Assembly (NCBI RefSeq): GCF_000022065.1
Contig: NC_011898.1
Span: 1,572,001 to 1,636,000 of the forward strand
Direction of reading: 5' to 3'
DNA from: Ruminiclostridium cellulolyticum H10
Lineage (GTDB): Bacteria; Bacillota; Clostridia; Acetivibrionales; DSM-1351
Length of the DNA stretch: 64,000 nt
Made by a program: the position numbers and the translations under genes. The notes beneath the pieces were generated by a model, which ran no database searches, had not been told where the DNA came from, and saw nothing but the letters and a program-made list of their open reading frames with translations. Below are positions 43,691-52,820 of the stretch, in pieces; position 1 is the stretch's first letter; every line of letters begins with the position of its first letter.

Positions 43691-43748
43691 AAATATTATA
43701 TGGACTCGAAGAGAATCTTCTTGCCTGTTAAATGCGGAGGTGTCAGTT

Positions 43749-44261
43749 ATTAGCAAAAACGAATTAATGATCAATGAGGAAATAAGGGACAAAGAAGTTA
43801 GACTTATTGATGCTGATGGTACTATGATAGGTATATTAGCAACTAAGGAAGCCCAAAAACTTGCGAATTCAAAAAACCTTGACCTGGTAAAGATTGCTCC
43901 ACAGGGAGTACCGCCGGTCTGTAAAATAATGGACTATGGTAAATATTTGTTTGAACTTGCCAAGAAAGAGAAGGAAGCAAGGAAAAATCAGAAGATCATA
44001 AGCATAAAAGAAGTTAGATTTTCCCCTTCTATTGAAAACCATGACTTTGAATTCAAAGTTAAGAATGCATATAAGTTCTTAAAGGATGGAGATAAGGTTA
44101 AGGTTTCCGTTAAATTTAGGGGAAGGGAAATGCATTACACCTCAATAGGCAACCAAATTCTCGACAAGTTTGCAGAAGCAGTAAAAGATGTTGGAACAGT
44201 TGAGAGAAGACCAAAACTTGAAGGCAAAAGTATGATAATGATACTTAATCCAAAGCAGTAG
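43749..44261 (+). CDS. infC: Translation initiation factor IF-3 (rare ATT start)
   Basis: IF-3 (170 residues) shows 'INEEIRDKEVRLIDADG', 'KICKIMDYGKYLFE'-type block ('VCKIMDYGKYLFELAK'), 'KEVRFSPSIENHDFEFK' and 'VKVSVKFRGREMHY'. The first plausible ATT at 43749 is 6 bases after GGAGGTG (43736-43742); a GTG at 43740 would overlap that ribosome binding site. AUU is the well-known start of infC in E. coli and Bacilli, where IF-3 itself discriminates against it, giving autoregulation. This start choice is therefore confident. Confidence 0.95.
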   Translation: MSKNELMINEEIRDKEVRLIDADGTMIGILATKEAQKLANSKNLDLVKIAPQGVPPVCKIMDYGKYLFELAKKEKEARKNQKIISIKEVRFSPSIENHDFEFKVKNAYKFLKDGDKVKVSVKFRGREMHYTSIGNQILDKFAEAVKDVGTVERRPKLEGKSMIMILNPKQ

Positions 44262-44278
44262 GATAGGAGGAGAATGAT

Positions 44279-44476
44279 ATGCCAAAGTTAAAGACACATA
44301 GTGCATCTAAAAAAAGATTTAGAGTTACAGCTACAGGTAAGATTAAAAGAGGCCAGGCTTGGAGAAACCACAGGCTTATATCAAAGTCTAGGAAGGCTAA
44401 AAAGCATCATAGATTAGGTGCATACGTTTCAGCTGCACAAGAAGCTACTATCAAAAAACTTATTCCATATAAATAG
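44279..44476 (+). CDS. rpmI: 50S ribosomal protein L35
   Basis: This basic 65-residue protein begins '[14 protein letters not shown]' and contains 'KRGQAWRNH' and '[10 protein letters not shown]', the classic L35 sequence. It is between infC and rplT, as in most bacteria. AGGAGGAG lies just upstream. Confidence 0.97.
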   Translation: MPKLKTHSASKKRFRVTATGKIKRGQAWRNHRLISKSRKAKKHHRLGAYVSAAQEATIKKLIPYK

Positions 44477-44493
44477 AAGGAGGACGAAGGTTT

Positions 44494-44847
44494 ATGGCAA
44501 GAGTTAAAGGTGCGGTTAGAACCCGTGCAAGACATAAAAAGATACTAAAGCTTGCAAAAGGATATTTTGGTGCAAAGAGCAAGTTGTTTAGAATGGCAAA
44601 CCAAGCTGTAATGAAATCCTTGAACTATGCTTACAACGATAGAAGAGCAAAGAAGAGAGATTTCAGAAAGCTTTGGATCGCAAGAATTAACGCTGCTGCA
44701 AGAATAAACGGTTTAACATATAGCAGATTTATCAGCGGTTTAAGGAAATCAGGAATAGAACTTAATAGAAAAGTTCTTGCTGATTTGGCAGTTAACGATG
44801 CAGCTGCATTTGCACAGCTGGCAGAGACTGCTAAAGCTGCCAAATAA
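44494..44847 (+). CDS. rplT: 50S ribosomal protein L20
   Basis: L20 (117 residues) begins '[26 protein letters not shown]' in family form and contains '[19 protein letters not shown]' and '[10 protein letters not shown]'. It assembles early on 23S rRNA and also represses this operon through the leader. The ribosome binding site is AAGGAGGACG. Confidence 0.97.
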   Translation: MARVKGAVRTRARHKKILKLAKGYFGAKSKLFRMANQAVMKSLNYAYNDRRAKKRDFRKLWIARINAAARINGLTYSRFISGLRKSGIELNRKVLADLAVNDAAAFAQLAETAKAAK

Positions 44848-44873
44848 TAAGTTTAAATATAATGCAGTACTTA

Positions 44874-44903
44874 AAAGGAGTCCTTACAGGGCTCCTTTAT
44901 TTG
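44874..44903 (+). terminator. Terminator after rplT
   Basis: AAAGGAGTCC (44874-44883) pairs with GGGCTCCTTT (44889-44898, one wobble), loop TTACA, then ATTT. The T run is short, so some read-through into dinB is possible. Confidence 0.6.
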
Positions 44904-44948
44904 GCTTCACTGATTACCGCAAAGTTATGTTTGAAAGGAGAATCAAAG

Positions 44949-46148
44949 ATGGACAGAGTAGTATTTCTAGTGGATATGAACGCATTTTTCATAAGCTGCG
45001 AAATGTCCAGAAATTCTGAAATAGTGGGTAAGCCGGCTGCTGTTGCCGGCAATCCCAGAACAAGGACGGGGATAATTCTTGCGGCAAATTACGAAGCGAG
45101 AAAGTTTGGGGTTAAAACTACAATGGTTATTCATCAGGCTCTGAAACTTTGCCCTGAAATGCTGCTTGTCCCGCCGGATCACAGGTTCTATGAAAAAAAG
45201 TCAATAGAAGTAATGGAAATATTGAAAAGATTTTCCCCTGTAATAGAACAAAATAGTATAGACGAGGCATGGCTAGATATGACGGGGACAGAAACACTTT
45301 TTGGAAGCCCGATGGATGCAGCACATCAGATAATGGATGCTATAAACGATGAACTTGGCCTGTGGTGCTCAATAGGAATTAGCGAAAATAAGCTGCTGGC
45401 TAAAATAGCATCCGAAATTAAAAAACCGATGGGTATCACTGAACTATGGCTTAAGGATGTACAAACCAAGCTATGGCCTTTAAAGGTTACGGACCTGTAC
45501 GGAATAGGCAGGCAGACAGGCATGAAACTCAACAATATAGGTATTGAGACTATAGGAGAACTGGCAAACTATAATTCTCAATCCTTAATTAAATACCTCG
45601 GCAGACAGGGACTGGAACTCCAAAGAATGGCAAACGGTATTGATACCTCGCAGGTCACACCCCATGTATCAGGCGAAATGAAGTCAATTGGACGTTCTAA
45701 TACACTTGCTGAGGATATAACCGAAATTGAAGAAGTCAGAACAACTTTTATTGAAATGTGTGAGGAAGTTGGCTATGAAGCTAGAAAAAACAACAAAAAG
45801 GCACGTACTATTCAAATAACTATAAAATACTCGGATTTTAAGACTATAACAAGACAAACAAGCATAGAGCCAACCTATCTCACAAAGGACATATACGAGA
45901 CAGGCTTTTCTCTGTTAAAGAAAAACTGGAATAGTTTAATGCCTGTCCGGCTAATAGGGATAAGCATTAGTGGCTTTGAAAATGAAGGCCTCTCAGGACA
46001 AATGTCACTATTTGATGAAGCTGATTTGTGTGACAATTCGTCCCGAAAAGAAGAAAAACTTGAAAAAGCAATTGACTCAATACGAAGTAAATTGGGGGCA
46101 AATTCCATTAGCCGAGCCATACAAATTAAAAAACCGGGAAACAAATAG
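44949..46148 (+). CDS. dinB: Y-family DNA polymerase (DinB / Pol IV)
   Basis: This 399-residue translesion polymerase has 'VVFLVDMNAFFISCEMSRN' (first catalytic Asp and steric residues), 'ANYEARKFGVKTTM', 'NSIDEAWLDMTG' (paired acidic residues), and a helix-hairpin-helix ('VTDLYGIGRQTGMKLNNIGI'), then the little-finger domain. I start at ATG 44949 after AAAGGAG; a longer frame reaching back to 44862 would cover the rplT terminator. The 3' end abuts the convergent PilZ gene with no gap. 'SLFDEADL' near the C-terminus resembles a sliding-clamp-binding motif. Confidence 0.93.
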   Translation: MDRVVFLVDMNAFFISCEMSRNSEIVGKPAAVAGNPRTRTGIILAANYEARKFGVKTTMVIHQALKLCPEMLLVPPDHRFYEKKSIEVMEILKRFSPVIEQNSIDEAWLDMTGTETLFGSPMDAAHQIMDAINDELGLWCSIGISENKLLAKIASEIKKPMGITELWLKDVQTKLWPLKVTDLYGIGRQTGMKLNNIGIETIGELANYNSQSLIKYLGRQGLELQRMANGIDTSQVTPHVSGEMKSIGRSNTLAEDITEIEEVRTTFIEMCEEVGYEARKNNKKARTIQITIKYSDFKTITRQTSIEPTYLTKDIYETGFSLLKKNWNSLMPVRLIGISISGFENEGLSGQMSLFDEADLCDNSSRKEEKLEKAIDSIRSKLGANSISRAIQIKKPGNK

Positions 46149-46859
46149 TTATTTTTTGCATTGAGGGTTGTTTTTCAGCATAATACGTTGTTTATGGTAA
46201 ATGAATTTTGTCAAAGTGCTTGAATCCTGTGGAGAAATATAAACAAAATTTAAGCCTACTTCGTACTTTTTATTCTCGATAGTTGTGGAACGGATTGCTT
46301 TTGCCAGTACCCGTATATTTCCCATACCCTCAAGGTCTATAGAGATGTCTGCTAGCAGTCCGTAATCAATTGTATTGTCCAGTATCAGGCATAGTCCGTT
46401 TCCGCTGATGTTCTTGGTGTGTGCACTTTTAAACCCGGCTTCTGTTAATTCTTTAAATTCAGGCTTTTCGTTAGTTAACGGGCGGTCAGCGGTTACAGCA
46501 TACTTGCAGTCAAGTACTGCATCCAGCCTGTAATTCATTCTCCTCTGAATTTTAGTAAATTCACTGGTTATTGACGCTTCAAAGGTTTCCAGATACCCTG
46601 ATTTTTTATATTCCTTTACAACTGCATTAAAGAACATCAGTTCTTGTCTTTGGTTTAGAAAGTAGACGGTGATATTCAGCCCGGCTGACAGATACTTATA
46701 TCTGCCTTCACTTATGGGTGCAGCAATAGTAATGGTATTTTCGTCAATAACATCAACTAATTGGCTGATATAACTGGAAGATTGAGAGGGGAAGCTTTTT
46801 ATGTACTCCGGTATTTCAATTTCCAATTTTGTCCCAATAATAATATCATTAGCATTCAT
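46149..46859 (-). CDS. PilZ-domain c-di-GMP-binding protein with YcgR-type N-terminal domain
   Basis: The 236-residue protein has an N-terminal PilZN/YcgR-like beta domain (about 5-105) and a PilZ domain (about 108-230). The c-di-GMP motifs are present: 'QRRMNYRLD' (R-x-x-x-R) and 'NISGNGLCL' (D/N-x-S-x-x-G). Such proteins slow the flagellar motor or control surface structures when c-di-GMP rises. It is monocistronic and convergent with dinB. GGAGAA precedes the ATG on the minus strand. Confidence 0.9.
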   Translation of the reverse strand: MNANDIIIGTKLEIEIPEYIKSFPSQSSSYISQLVDVIDENTITIAAPISEGRYKYLSAGLNITVYFLNQRQELMFFNAVVKEYKKSGYLETFEASITSEFTKIQRRMNYRLDAVLDCKYAVTADRPLTNEKPEFKELTEAGFKSAHTKNISGNGLCLILDNTIDYGLLADISIDLEGMGNIRVLAKAIRSTTIENKKYEVGLNFVYISPQDSSTLTKFIYHKQRIMLKNNPQCKK

Positions 46860-46966
46860 TAGAATTCTCCATAAATAAATTATATTTATTTTTATATTTT
46901 TATATACTAATATTATATTCTTATTGCAATAAATTATAAATCACCAATAAATGACTTTCCAAGTAG

Positions 46967-46995
46967 TGGACATGATTTTTAATGTGAGATATAAT
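46967..46995 (+). promoter_or_regulatory. Promoter of the plsC-like gene
   Basis: TGGACA (46967-46972), 17-base spacer, TATAAT (46990-46995). Confidence 0.6.
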
Positions 46996-47039
46996 TAACA
47001 CTGGCAAAGAGGATATATAATTTATATTTGGCGGATGTG

Positions 47040-47837
47040 ATGAATATGAAGACTTATTTTACAGGAAACAGTTATAAGACAGCAGGCGATAAACGGAGTA
47101 TATTTGACAAGCTTTTTCTCAATACCAGATGGTATTTTGTTTACGGCTATGGAAAAGTAGTTGTAAAGGCACGGAACCTTGCAGTTAAGAATAAGTACGA
47201 TTCGGAAAAATGGGCGGCTTCCAGTTATAATATAGTAGAATGTATTGAAAAGAGCGGTGGCAAACTTTTTATTGAGGGCTTCGATAATATTACAAAGACT
47301 GATGGGCCGGTTGTGTTTGTCAGTAACCACATGAGCACATTGGAGACCTTTGTATTTCCTTGTATAATTGCACCTTTAAAGGAAGTTACCTATGTTGTAA
47401 AGGATTCTCTTGTATCAATGCCAATATTCGGGTCTATTATGCGAAGCAGAAACCCTATAGTAGTATCCAGAAAGAACTCAAGACAGGATTTACTCAATGT
47501 AATAAACAAAGGAAAGGAAATACTGGCTGGGGGAAGGTCTATAGTTTTATTTCCGGAAGGAACAAGGCAAGAACAATTCAATCCTGAAAAATTTAATTCA
47601 CTGGGTATAAAGCTTGCCAAAGAAGCAGGTGTACCTGTAATACCCGTTGCTATAAAAACCGATTTCTGGGGAAATGGTAAGCTTATAAAGGACATTGGCC
47701 CAATCCGAAGAAAAGAACCTGTTTGCATTTCCTTTGGTGAACCCATAACCATAACGGGAAACGGAAAGGCGGAACATAAGCAGGTAATAGAGTATATAAC
47801 TGAAAAGACAAATGAATTCAAAAAAATCTCATTTTAG
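47040..47837 (+). CDS. 1-acyl-sn-glycerol-3-phosphate acyltransferase family protein (PlsC-like)
   Basis: This ~265-residue enzyme has PlsC motifs 'VSNHMSTLET' (motif I), 'SRKNSRQD' (II), 'IVLFPEGTRQE' (III) and 'GVPVIPVAIKTD' (IV). Motif I reads H-x4-E instead of the usual H-x4-D. It acylates lysophosphatidate or another lysophospholipid at the membrane. The start is uncertain among TTG 47028, ATG 47040 and ATG 47046. It is followed by the tRNA gene. Confidence 0.85.
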   Translation: MNMKTYFTGNSYKTAGDKRSIFDKLFLNTRWYFVYGYGKVVVKARNLAVKNKYDSEKWAASSYNIVECIEKSGGKLFIEGFDNITKTDGPVVFVSNHMSTLETFVFPCIIAPLKEVTYVVKDSLVSMPIFGSIMRSRNPIVVSRKNSRQDLLNVINKGKEILAGGRSIVLFPEGTRQEQFNPEKFNSLGIKLAKEAGVPVIPVAIKTDFWGNGKLIKDIGPIRRKEPVCISFGEPITITGNGKAEHKQVIEYITEKTNEFKKISF

Positions 47838-47882
47838 TCTTGTAAAATAAATTGCTTCCTAGTAAAATAATATAATGAGATT

Positions 47883-47958
47883 CGGGGTGTGGCTCAGTTG
47901 GTAGAGTGCGACGTTCGGGACGTTGAGGCCGCTGGTTCAAGTCCAGTCACTCCGACCA
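47883..47958 (+). tRNA. tRNA-Pro (anticodon CGG)
   Basis: The 7-bp acceptor stem CGGGGTG/CACTCCG (one G-T), D-arm GGCTCAGTTGGTAGAG, anticodon stem CGACG/CGTTG with loop TTCGGGA, and T-arm CTGGTTCAAGTCCAG are intact. The anticodon is CGG, reading CCG proline codons. CCA is encoded. A terminator follows directly. Confidence 0.96.
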
Positions 47959-47960
47959 AA

Positions 47961-48003
47961 AAAGGACTTACTGATATATGTCGGCAAGTCCTTTATCTTT
48001 TAT
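47961..48003 (+). terminator. Terminator after tRNA-Pro
   Basis: AAAGGACTT (47961-47969) pairs with AAGTCCTTT (47986-47994), followed by ATCTTTTATT. Confidence 0.75.
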
Positions 48004-48299
48004 TCACACCTCAGTGCTTACTCATGGTATAAGAAATACTTTGGTCTATTGCTCAAAGGGTATTCAGAAAATTTTTATCTGAAGCATTAATAAGTTAAGA
48101 TTATTGTATAATACTATAGAAGAATTATTAAAAATGTATTACCATATATATTATGTTCTGCTATAATATTTTTGGTACTCGAAAGATTATTTTGGTAAAA
48201 TCGGTTTAAGCTGTATATAACAGATTGCCGCAAAATTAAATTAATAACCGAGTTCTTTTTTTTTGCTATTTATAAATATTAGATATATCGGAGGAAAAA
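48004..48299. other. Intergenic region before the radical SAM gene
   Basis: About 295 AT-rich bases without an open frame. Possible -10 boxes (TATAAT near 48110 and TATAAT-like near 48163) are present; no paired -35 box is convincing. TCGGAGGA at 48290-48297 is the ribosome binding site of the next gene. Nothing else is evident. Confidence 0.5.
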
Positions 48300-50144
48300 A
48301 TGAGTGTTAAACTGTCGGATGCGTTATTGAAGAGTGTTGAGAAACCATCTAGATATACCGGTAATGAATGGAACAGCGTCATAAAGGACCCTAAAAGTGT
48401 AGATATACGTTTTGCATTTTGTTTTCCAGATTCTTATGAAGTAGGCATGTCCCATCTGGGGATGAAAATACTATATCATTTGTTAAATGAAAGAAATGAC
48501 TGCTACTGTGAAAGGGTATTTGCCCCGTGGACGGATATGGAAGAAAAAATGAGGCTGAACAATATTCCTCTTTATGGGCTTGAATCTAAAGATCCAATCA
48601 GGGATTTTGATTTTGTAGGGTTTACACTTCAGTATGAAATGAGCTTTACAAATATAATAAATATGCTTGATCTGGCAGGGATTCCTCTAACATCGGACAA
48701 GAGGACTGACAATGATTCATTTGTTTGTGCAGGAGGCCCCTGTGCGTATAATCCTGAACCATTAGCTGACATAATCGACTTTTTTATGATGGGCGAAGGA
48801 GAAGAGATAATCAATGAAGTAATGGATGCATATGCAAAGTGGAAAGGAACCGGGCGTTCAAGACAGGAATTTCTTGAGGATATAGTAAAGATAGAAGGTA
48901 TTTATGTTCCGGCATTTTATGATGTGTCCTATAATGAGGATGGAACTATAAGAAGCTTTGAACCAAAAAAGTCGGACTATCCCGTAAAAATTAAGAAAAG
49001 AATAATTAAGGATATGGATAATGCATATTTTCCTGATAAGATTGTAGTTCCATATACTGATATAGTTCATGACAGAATAATGCTGGAGGTATTCAGGGGA
49101 TGTACCAGAGGATGCAGATTCTGTCAGGCGGGATTTATATACAGACCTGTTCGTGAAAAGAGTCACAAACGTCTGATTGAACTTGCCAATAAGCTGGAGG
49201 AAAGCTCGGGTTACGAGGAAATCTCCCTTACCTCACTAAGCACAAGTGACTATACAGAGCTTCACGAACTGACAACAGGATTACTTGACAAGATGGAAGA
49301 GAAAAAAGTAAATCTATCTTTGCCTTCATTAAGAATTGACTCCTTTTCACTTGATTTAATGGAAAAAGCCCAGAAAGTCAGAAAAAGTGGTCTAACCTTT
49401 GCTCCAGAAGCGGGAACTCAGAGACTCAGGGATGTAATCAATAAAGGTGTAACAGAAGAAGATTTAATAAACGCTGTATCTCTTGCTTTTAACGGCGGCT
49501 GGAGCAGTGTGAAACTCTATTTTATGCTTGGACTTCCTACTGAAACAATGGAAGATGTTGAAGGAATTGCTGACCTTGCCTACAAGGTAGTAAATGCTTA
49601 TAAAAACGTTCCCAGGGAGAAGAAAGGAAAAGGCTTAAATGTTACTGTGAGCACGTCATCTTTTGTACCTAAGGCCTTTACACCATTTCAATGGGAACCT
49701 CAGGACACCAGGGAAAGCCTCAATGAAAAGCAGATGTTCTTAAAAAGTAAGATTCGTTCCAAACAGGTAACTTATAATTACCATGAAAACCGTTTGAGCC
49801 TTCTGGAAGCAGTGTTCGCCAGAGGAGACAGAAAGACCTGCAAGGTACTTCTGAAAGCTTGGGAGATGGGCTGCAAATTTGACAGCTGGGGTGAACACTT
49901 CAAGTTTGATGTATGGATGAAAGCCTTTGAAGAATGTGGGGTGGACCCATATTTTTATGCAACACGCAAACGAGATTATGAGGAGCTACTGCCTTGGGAT
50001 CATATTGATATAGGAGTTTCCAAAAAATATCTTATAAGCGAATCAAAAAAGGCACTGGAAGAAAAAATTACGCCCAATTGCCGTGTAAATTGCGGTGGCT
50101 GTGGTGCTACAATATTTGAAAGCGGTATTTGTGGAGGTAATTAA
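48300..50144 (+). CDS. Radical SAM protein with B12-binding-like N-terminal domain (TIGR03960-type)
   Basis: This 614-residue protein has a Rossmann-like N-terminal domain resembling B12-binding regions (about 35-200, 'FCFPDSYEVGMSHLG') and a radical SAM core whose 4Fe-4S ligands are in 'FRGCTRGCRFCQAGF' (near residue 270). 'APEAGTQRLRDVINKG' is typical of the family. The C-terminus ends in 'CRVNCGGCGATIF', which may bind another cluster. It is paired with the DUF2344 protein, as in most clostridia, upstream of RNase G and rplU. The substrate is unknown; an RNA or ribosome-related modification has been suggested by context only. Confidence 0.9.
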   Translation: MSVKLSDALLKSVEKPSRYTGNEWNSVIKDPKSVDIRFAFCFPDSYEVGMSHLGMKILYHLLNERNDCYCERVFAPWTDMEEKMRLNNIPLYGLESKDPIRDFDFVGFTLQYEMSFTNIINMLDLAGIPLTSDKRTDNDSFVCAGGPCAYNPEPLADIIDFFMMGEGEEIINEVMDAYAKWKGTGRSRQEFLEDIVKIEGIYVPAFYDVSYNEDGTIRSFEPKKSDYPVKIKKRIIKDMDNAYFPDKIVVPYTDIVHDRIMLEVFRGCTRGCRFCQAGFIYRPVREKSHKRLIELANKLEESSGYEEISLTSLSTSDYTELHELTTGLLDKMEEKKVNLSLPSLRIDSFSLDLMEKAQKVRKSGLTFAPEAGTQRLRDVINKGVTEEDLINAVSLAFNGGWSSVKLYFMLGLPTETMEDVEGIADLAYKVVNAYKNVPREKKGKGLNVTVSTSSFVPKAFTPFQWEPQDTRESLNEKQMFLKSKIRSKQVTYNYHENRLSLLEAVFARGDRKTCKVLLKAWEMGCKFDSWGEHFKFDVWMKAFEECGVDPYFYATRKRDYEELLPWDHIDIGVSKKYLISESKKALEEKITPNCRVNCGGCGATIFESGICGGN

Positions 50145-50145
50145 A

Positions 50146-50853
50146 TTGACTATTATACGTGTAAAGTTCAGACGTGGCGATGAAGTAAAATTCATTTCCC
50201 ACCTTGACCTTATGAAGGTATTTGAAAGGGCTATAAGAAGGGCAAGACTTCCAATAGCCTATTCACAGGGCTTTAATCCTCATCCGTGCATGGTTTTCGG
50301 TTTGCCTTTGGGTGTGGGAGTTACAAGTGAAGCAGAATACGGTGATTTCGAAATTACCGATGATGAAATGCCTGCACAGGAATTTGTAGACAAATTGAAT
50401 GAACAGCTTCCTGCGGGAATTGAGATTTTATCGGCAAAAAAGAAGCTATCCAAACAAAACATAATGGCTACTATAGCTGCAGCCGAGTATATTGTAATTG
50501 TAGGAACTCCCGCAGAATGTAACGAAAAGACTATTAAAGGAACTATTGATAAATATTTATTACAAAAAGAAATAATCGTTAAAAAAAGAACCAAGAGCGG
50601 AGTGAAGGACGTCAATATCAGGGATATGATATTTGATTTGAATTTCAAGCTTCAGCCTTGCGGAGCTTTCAACATAATGAAATTTACGGTTCTTGTAAGT
50701 GCAGGAAGCAAAGCAAACTTGAAGCCTGACCTGCTAATTGAGTCCCTATGCGGCTATCTTGGATTCGAGTTTGAAATCGACAGGATTCATAGAACAAAGC
50801 TTTTTGTAAGGTCACAGGATCAGCTCCTGGACCCGATGGAAGACGTCATTTGA
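50146..50853 (+). CDS. Radical SAM-linked DUF2344 protein (TIGR03936)
   Basis: The 235-residue protein begins 'TIIRVKFRRGDEVKFISHLDLMKVFERA' in family form and contains 'YSQGFNPHPCMVFGLPLGVG'. DUF2344 proteins are always near, or fused to, the radical SAM protein upstream. I start at TTG 50146, 8 bases after GGAGG (50133-50137), one base after the previous stop; the longer frame from 50095 overlaps it by 50 bases. Function unknown. Confidence 0.88.
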   Translation: MTIIRVKFRRGDEVKFISHLDLMKVFERAIRRARLPIAYSQGFNPHPCMVFGLPLGVGVTSEAEYGDFEITDDEMPAQEFVDKLNEQLPAGIEILSAKKKLSKQNIMATIAAAEYIVIVGTPAECNEKTIKGTIDKYLLQKEIIVKKRTKSGVKDVNIRDMIFDLNFKLQPCGAFNIMKFTVLVSAGSKANLKPDLLIESLCGYLGFEFEIDRIHRTKLFVRSQDQLLDPMEDVI

Positions 50854-50862
50854 GGTGATTAG

Positions 50863-52347
50863 ATGGTTAATGAGATTATAGTAGATGTCAGTCCGGGTGA
50901 AATCAGGGTTGGTATTCTGGAAGATAAGGAACTGGCTGAGATTCATATAGAAAGAACAAATCATCAGGGGCTTGTAGGCAATATCTACAGGGGAAAAGTG
51001 AGCAGTGTGCTGCCTGGTATGCAGGCCGCCTTTATTGATATCGGATATGAAAAAAACGCATTTTTGTATGTTGGTGATGCAGTTCCCAAAAAGGAATATT
51101 CCGATGATGAATCAGAGGTTAACTGCAATTATGAAGAATACAATATTAGCGATATACTCAAGGTAGGGCAGGAGATAACAGTACAGGTTATAAAAGAACC
51201 TATAGGAACAAAGGGCCCCAGAGTGTCAACTCACATAACTTTACCGGGGAGAAACCTTGTTTTGCTTCCCAATGCAGATTATATAGGAATATCCCGCAGA
51301 ATTGAAAACGATGCTGAAAGACAAAAACTCAAGAAAATAGCCGAAAAACTAAAACCCCAAAATATGGGATTGATTGTTAGAACAGTGTCTGAGGGAAAAG
51401 AAGAATCTGACTTTGTAGAGGATGTTTCTTTCCTTATAAAGCTGTGGGCAAAAATAAAGGAAAGTGAAAATAATGGCCCTGTACCAAGGTGTATCCACAG
51501 AGATATAAATCTCATATACAGGTCAGTCAGGGATTTGTTCACATGGGATGTAAACAAATTTATTATCAACAGTGAAAAAGAGTACAGTAAGGTACTTGAA
51601 CTTGTTGAAATGATATCCCCATTGCTAAAAAGCAGAGTAGAGTTGTTTCAGAAGGATTATAAGATTTTTGATTACTATCAGATAGAATCAAAAATCGAAC
51701 GTGCTTTATCCAGAAAGGTATGGCTTAAATGCGGAGGGTATATAATTATAGACAAAACCGAAGCTCTTACTGTAATTGATGTTAATACAGGTAAATTCGT
51801 AGGAGAGAGTAATCTAGAAGAAACAGTACTTAAGACCAATATCGAAGCAACCAGAGAGATAGCAAAACAGCTTCGACTCAGAGACATAGGCGGCATTGTA
51901 ATTATAGATTTTATTGATATGAACAATGCCGAGCATCAGCAGTTGGTATTGGATTCCCTTAAACAAAGCCTGAAGGATGACAGGACCAAAACCATAGTGC
52001 TAGGTATGACTGAGCTTGGTTTGGTTGAAATGACCCGAAAGAAGATAAGACAGGAGCTTTCTACAGTTATAAGCTGTGACTGTCCAATATGTGACGGAGC
52101 AGGAAGGGTTTATACTGCGGAAACCAATGCGATGAATATACTCAGGGAGGTCAGGGAGCATATGAATAGTACATCGTCTAAGAAAATTAGACTGGAAGTA
52201 CACCCCACCGTGGCTCATGCAGTTGAAGAGAATATTCAAAGCCTGTTAGAAGATTTTACTGAAAAGAAGGATAAAAAAATAAAAGTTACGGCTGTCAATG
52301 ATATAAGACCAGCAGGCTATAGAATTAAAGACATTGACACTGATTAG
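50863..52347 (+). CDS. rng: Ribonuclease E/G family protein (RNase G)
   Basis: This 494-residue endoribonuclease has an N-terminal S1 domain (about 35-125, 'GNIYRGKVSSVLPGMQAAFIDIG'), an RNase H-like region, and a DNase I-like catalytic part with 'ALTVIDVNTGKFVG' and 'GGIVIIDFIDM' (metal-binding Asp residues), and the zinc-link 'CDCPICDGAG'. No long C-terminal degradosome scaffold is present. It processes rRNA and mRNA. A strong promoter for rplU lies in its last codons. Confidence 0.93.
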   Translation: MVNEIIVDVSPGEIRVGILEDKELAEIHIERTNHQGLVGNIYRGKVSSVLPGMQAAFIDIGYEKNAFLYVGDAVPKKEYSDDESEVNCNYEEYNISDILKVGQEITVQVIKEPIGTKGPRVSTHITLPGRNLVLLPNADYIGISRRIENDAERQKLKKIAEKLKPQNMGLIVRTVSEGKEESDFVEDVSFLIKLWAKIKESENNGPVPRCIHRDINLIYRSVRDLFTWDVNKFIINSEKEYSKVLELVEMISPLLKSRVELFQKDYKIFDYYQIESKIERALSRKVWLKCGGYIIIDKTEALTVIDVNTGKFVGESNLEETVLKTNIEATREIAKQLRLRDIGGIVIIDFIDMNNAEHQQLVLDSLKQSLKDDRTKTIVLGMTELGLVEMTRKKIRQELSTVISCDCPICDGAGRVYTAETNAMNILREVREHMNSTSSKKIRLEVHPTVAHAVEENIQSLLEDFTEKKDKKIKVTAVNDIRPAGYRIKDIDTD

Positions 52348-52362
52348 CTCATGTGCTAAAAT
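52334..52362 (+). promoter_or_regulatory. Promoter of rplU-prp-rpmA inside the end of rng
   Basis: TTGACA (52334-52339), 17-base spacer, TAAAAT (52357-52362) with TG at -14. The -35 box lies in the last codons of rng. Confidence 0.75.
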
Positions 52363-52369
52363 ATATCGG

Positions 52370-52485
52370 TAGCCGCACGGCCAAGGCTCCTTAAATATAA
52401 TTCATTTGAATTATTGCCTGTGATGAATTACTCCTGTTGATGTAGTATATACGTCATTAAGCCGGCGAGATTGATAGTGGGAGGT
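52370..52485 (+). ncRNA. rplU leader (L21-leader-like structured 5' UTR)
   Basis: The ~120-base leader contains GGTAGCC...GGCTCC (about 52370-52391), a perfect ATAATTCA-TT-TGAATTAT hairpin (near 52398-52415), then the GGGAGGTG ribosome binding site. Its position matches the L21 leader of Firmicutes. No terminator is obvious, so control may be translational. Confidence 0.5.
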
Positions 52486-52491
52486 GTATAT

Positions 52492-52803
52492 ATGTACGCA
52501 ATTATAATGACTGGTGGAAAGCAGTACAAAGTTCAGGAAGGCGATGTAGTTTTCTTAGAAAAGCTCGCTGCTGAAGAAGGATCTTCAGTTACTTTTGATA
52601 AGGTTCTTGCTGTATCAAAGGAAGGAAATTTAAGCTTTGGTGCTCCTGTTCTCGAATCAGCTTCTGTAAGCGGAAAGGTTCTTAACCACGGAAAAGGTGA
52701 AAAGATTATCGTTTTCAAATACAAAGCAAAGAAGAACATCAGAAAGAAAAAGGGACACAGACAGCCATATACAAAGGTTCAAATCGAAAAGATCAATGCT
52801 TAA
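52492..52803 (+). CDS. rplU: 50S ribosomal protein L21
   Basis: L21 (103 residues) begins '[18 protein letters not shown]' and ends with '[20 protein letters not shown]', the usual family blocks. I start at ATG 52492, 7 bases after GGGAGGTG; a longer frame from 52471 is not conserved. It is followed by prp and rpmA, the standard Firmicute order. Confidence 0.97.
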   Translation: MYAIIMTGGKQYKVQEGDVVFLEKLAAEEGSSVTFDKVLAVSKEGNLSFGAPVLESASVSGKVLNHGKGEKIIVFKYKAKKNIRKKKGHRQPYTKVQIEKINA

Positions 52804-52820
52804 TTAAGGATAACGGTTAG

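Noticed and set aside
43740-43748. GTG start for infC
   Set aside because: The GTG overlaps the GGAGGTG ribosome binding site; the ATT at 43749 is correctly spaced and matches known infC starts.
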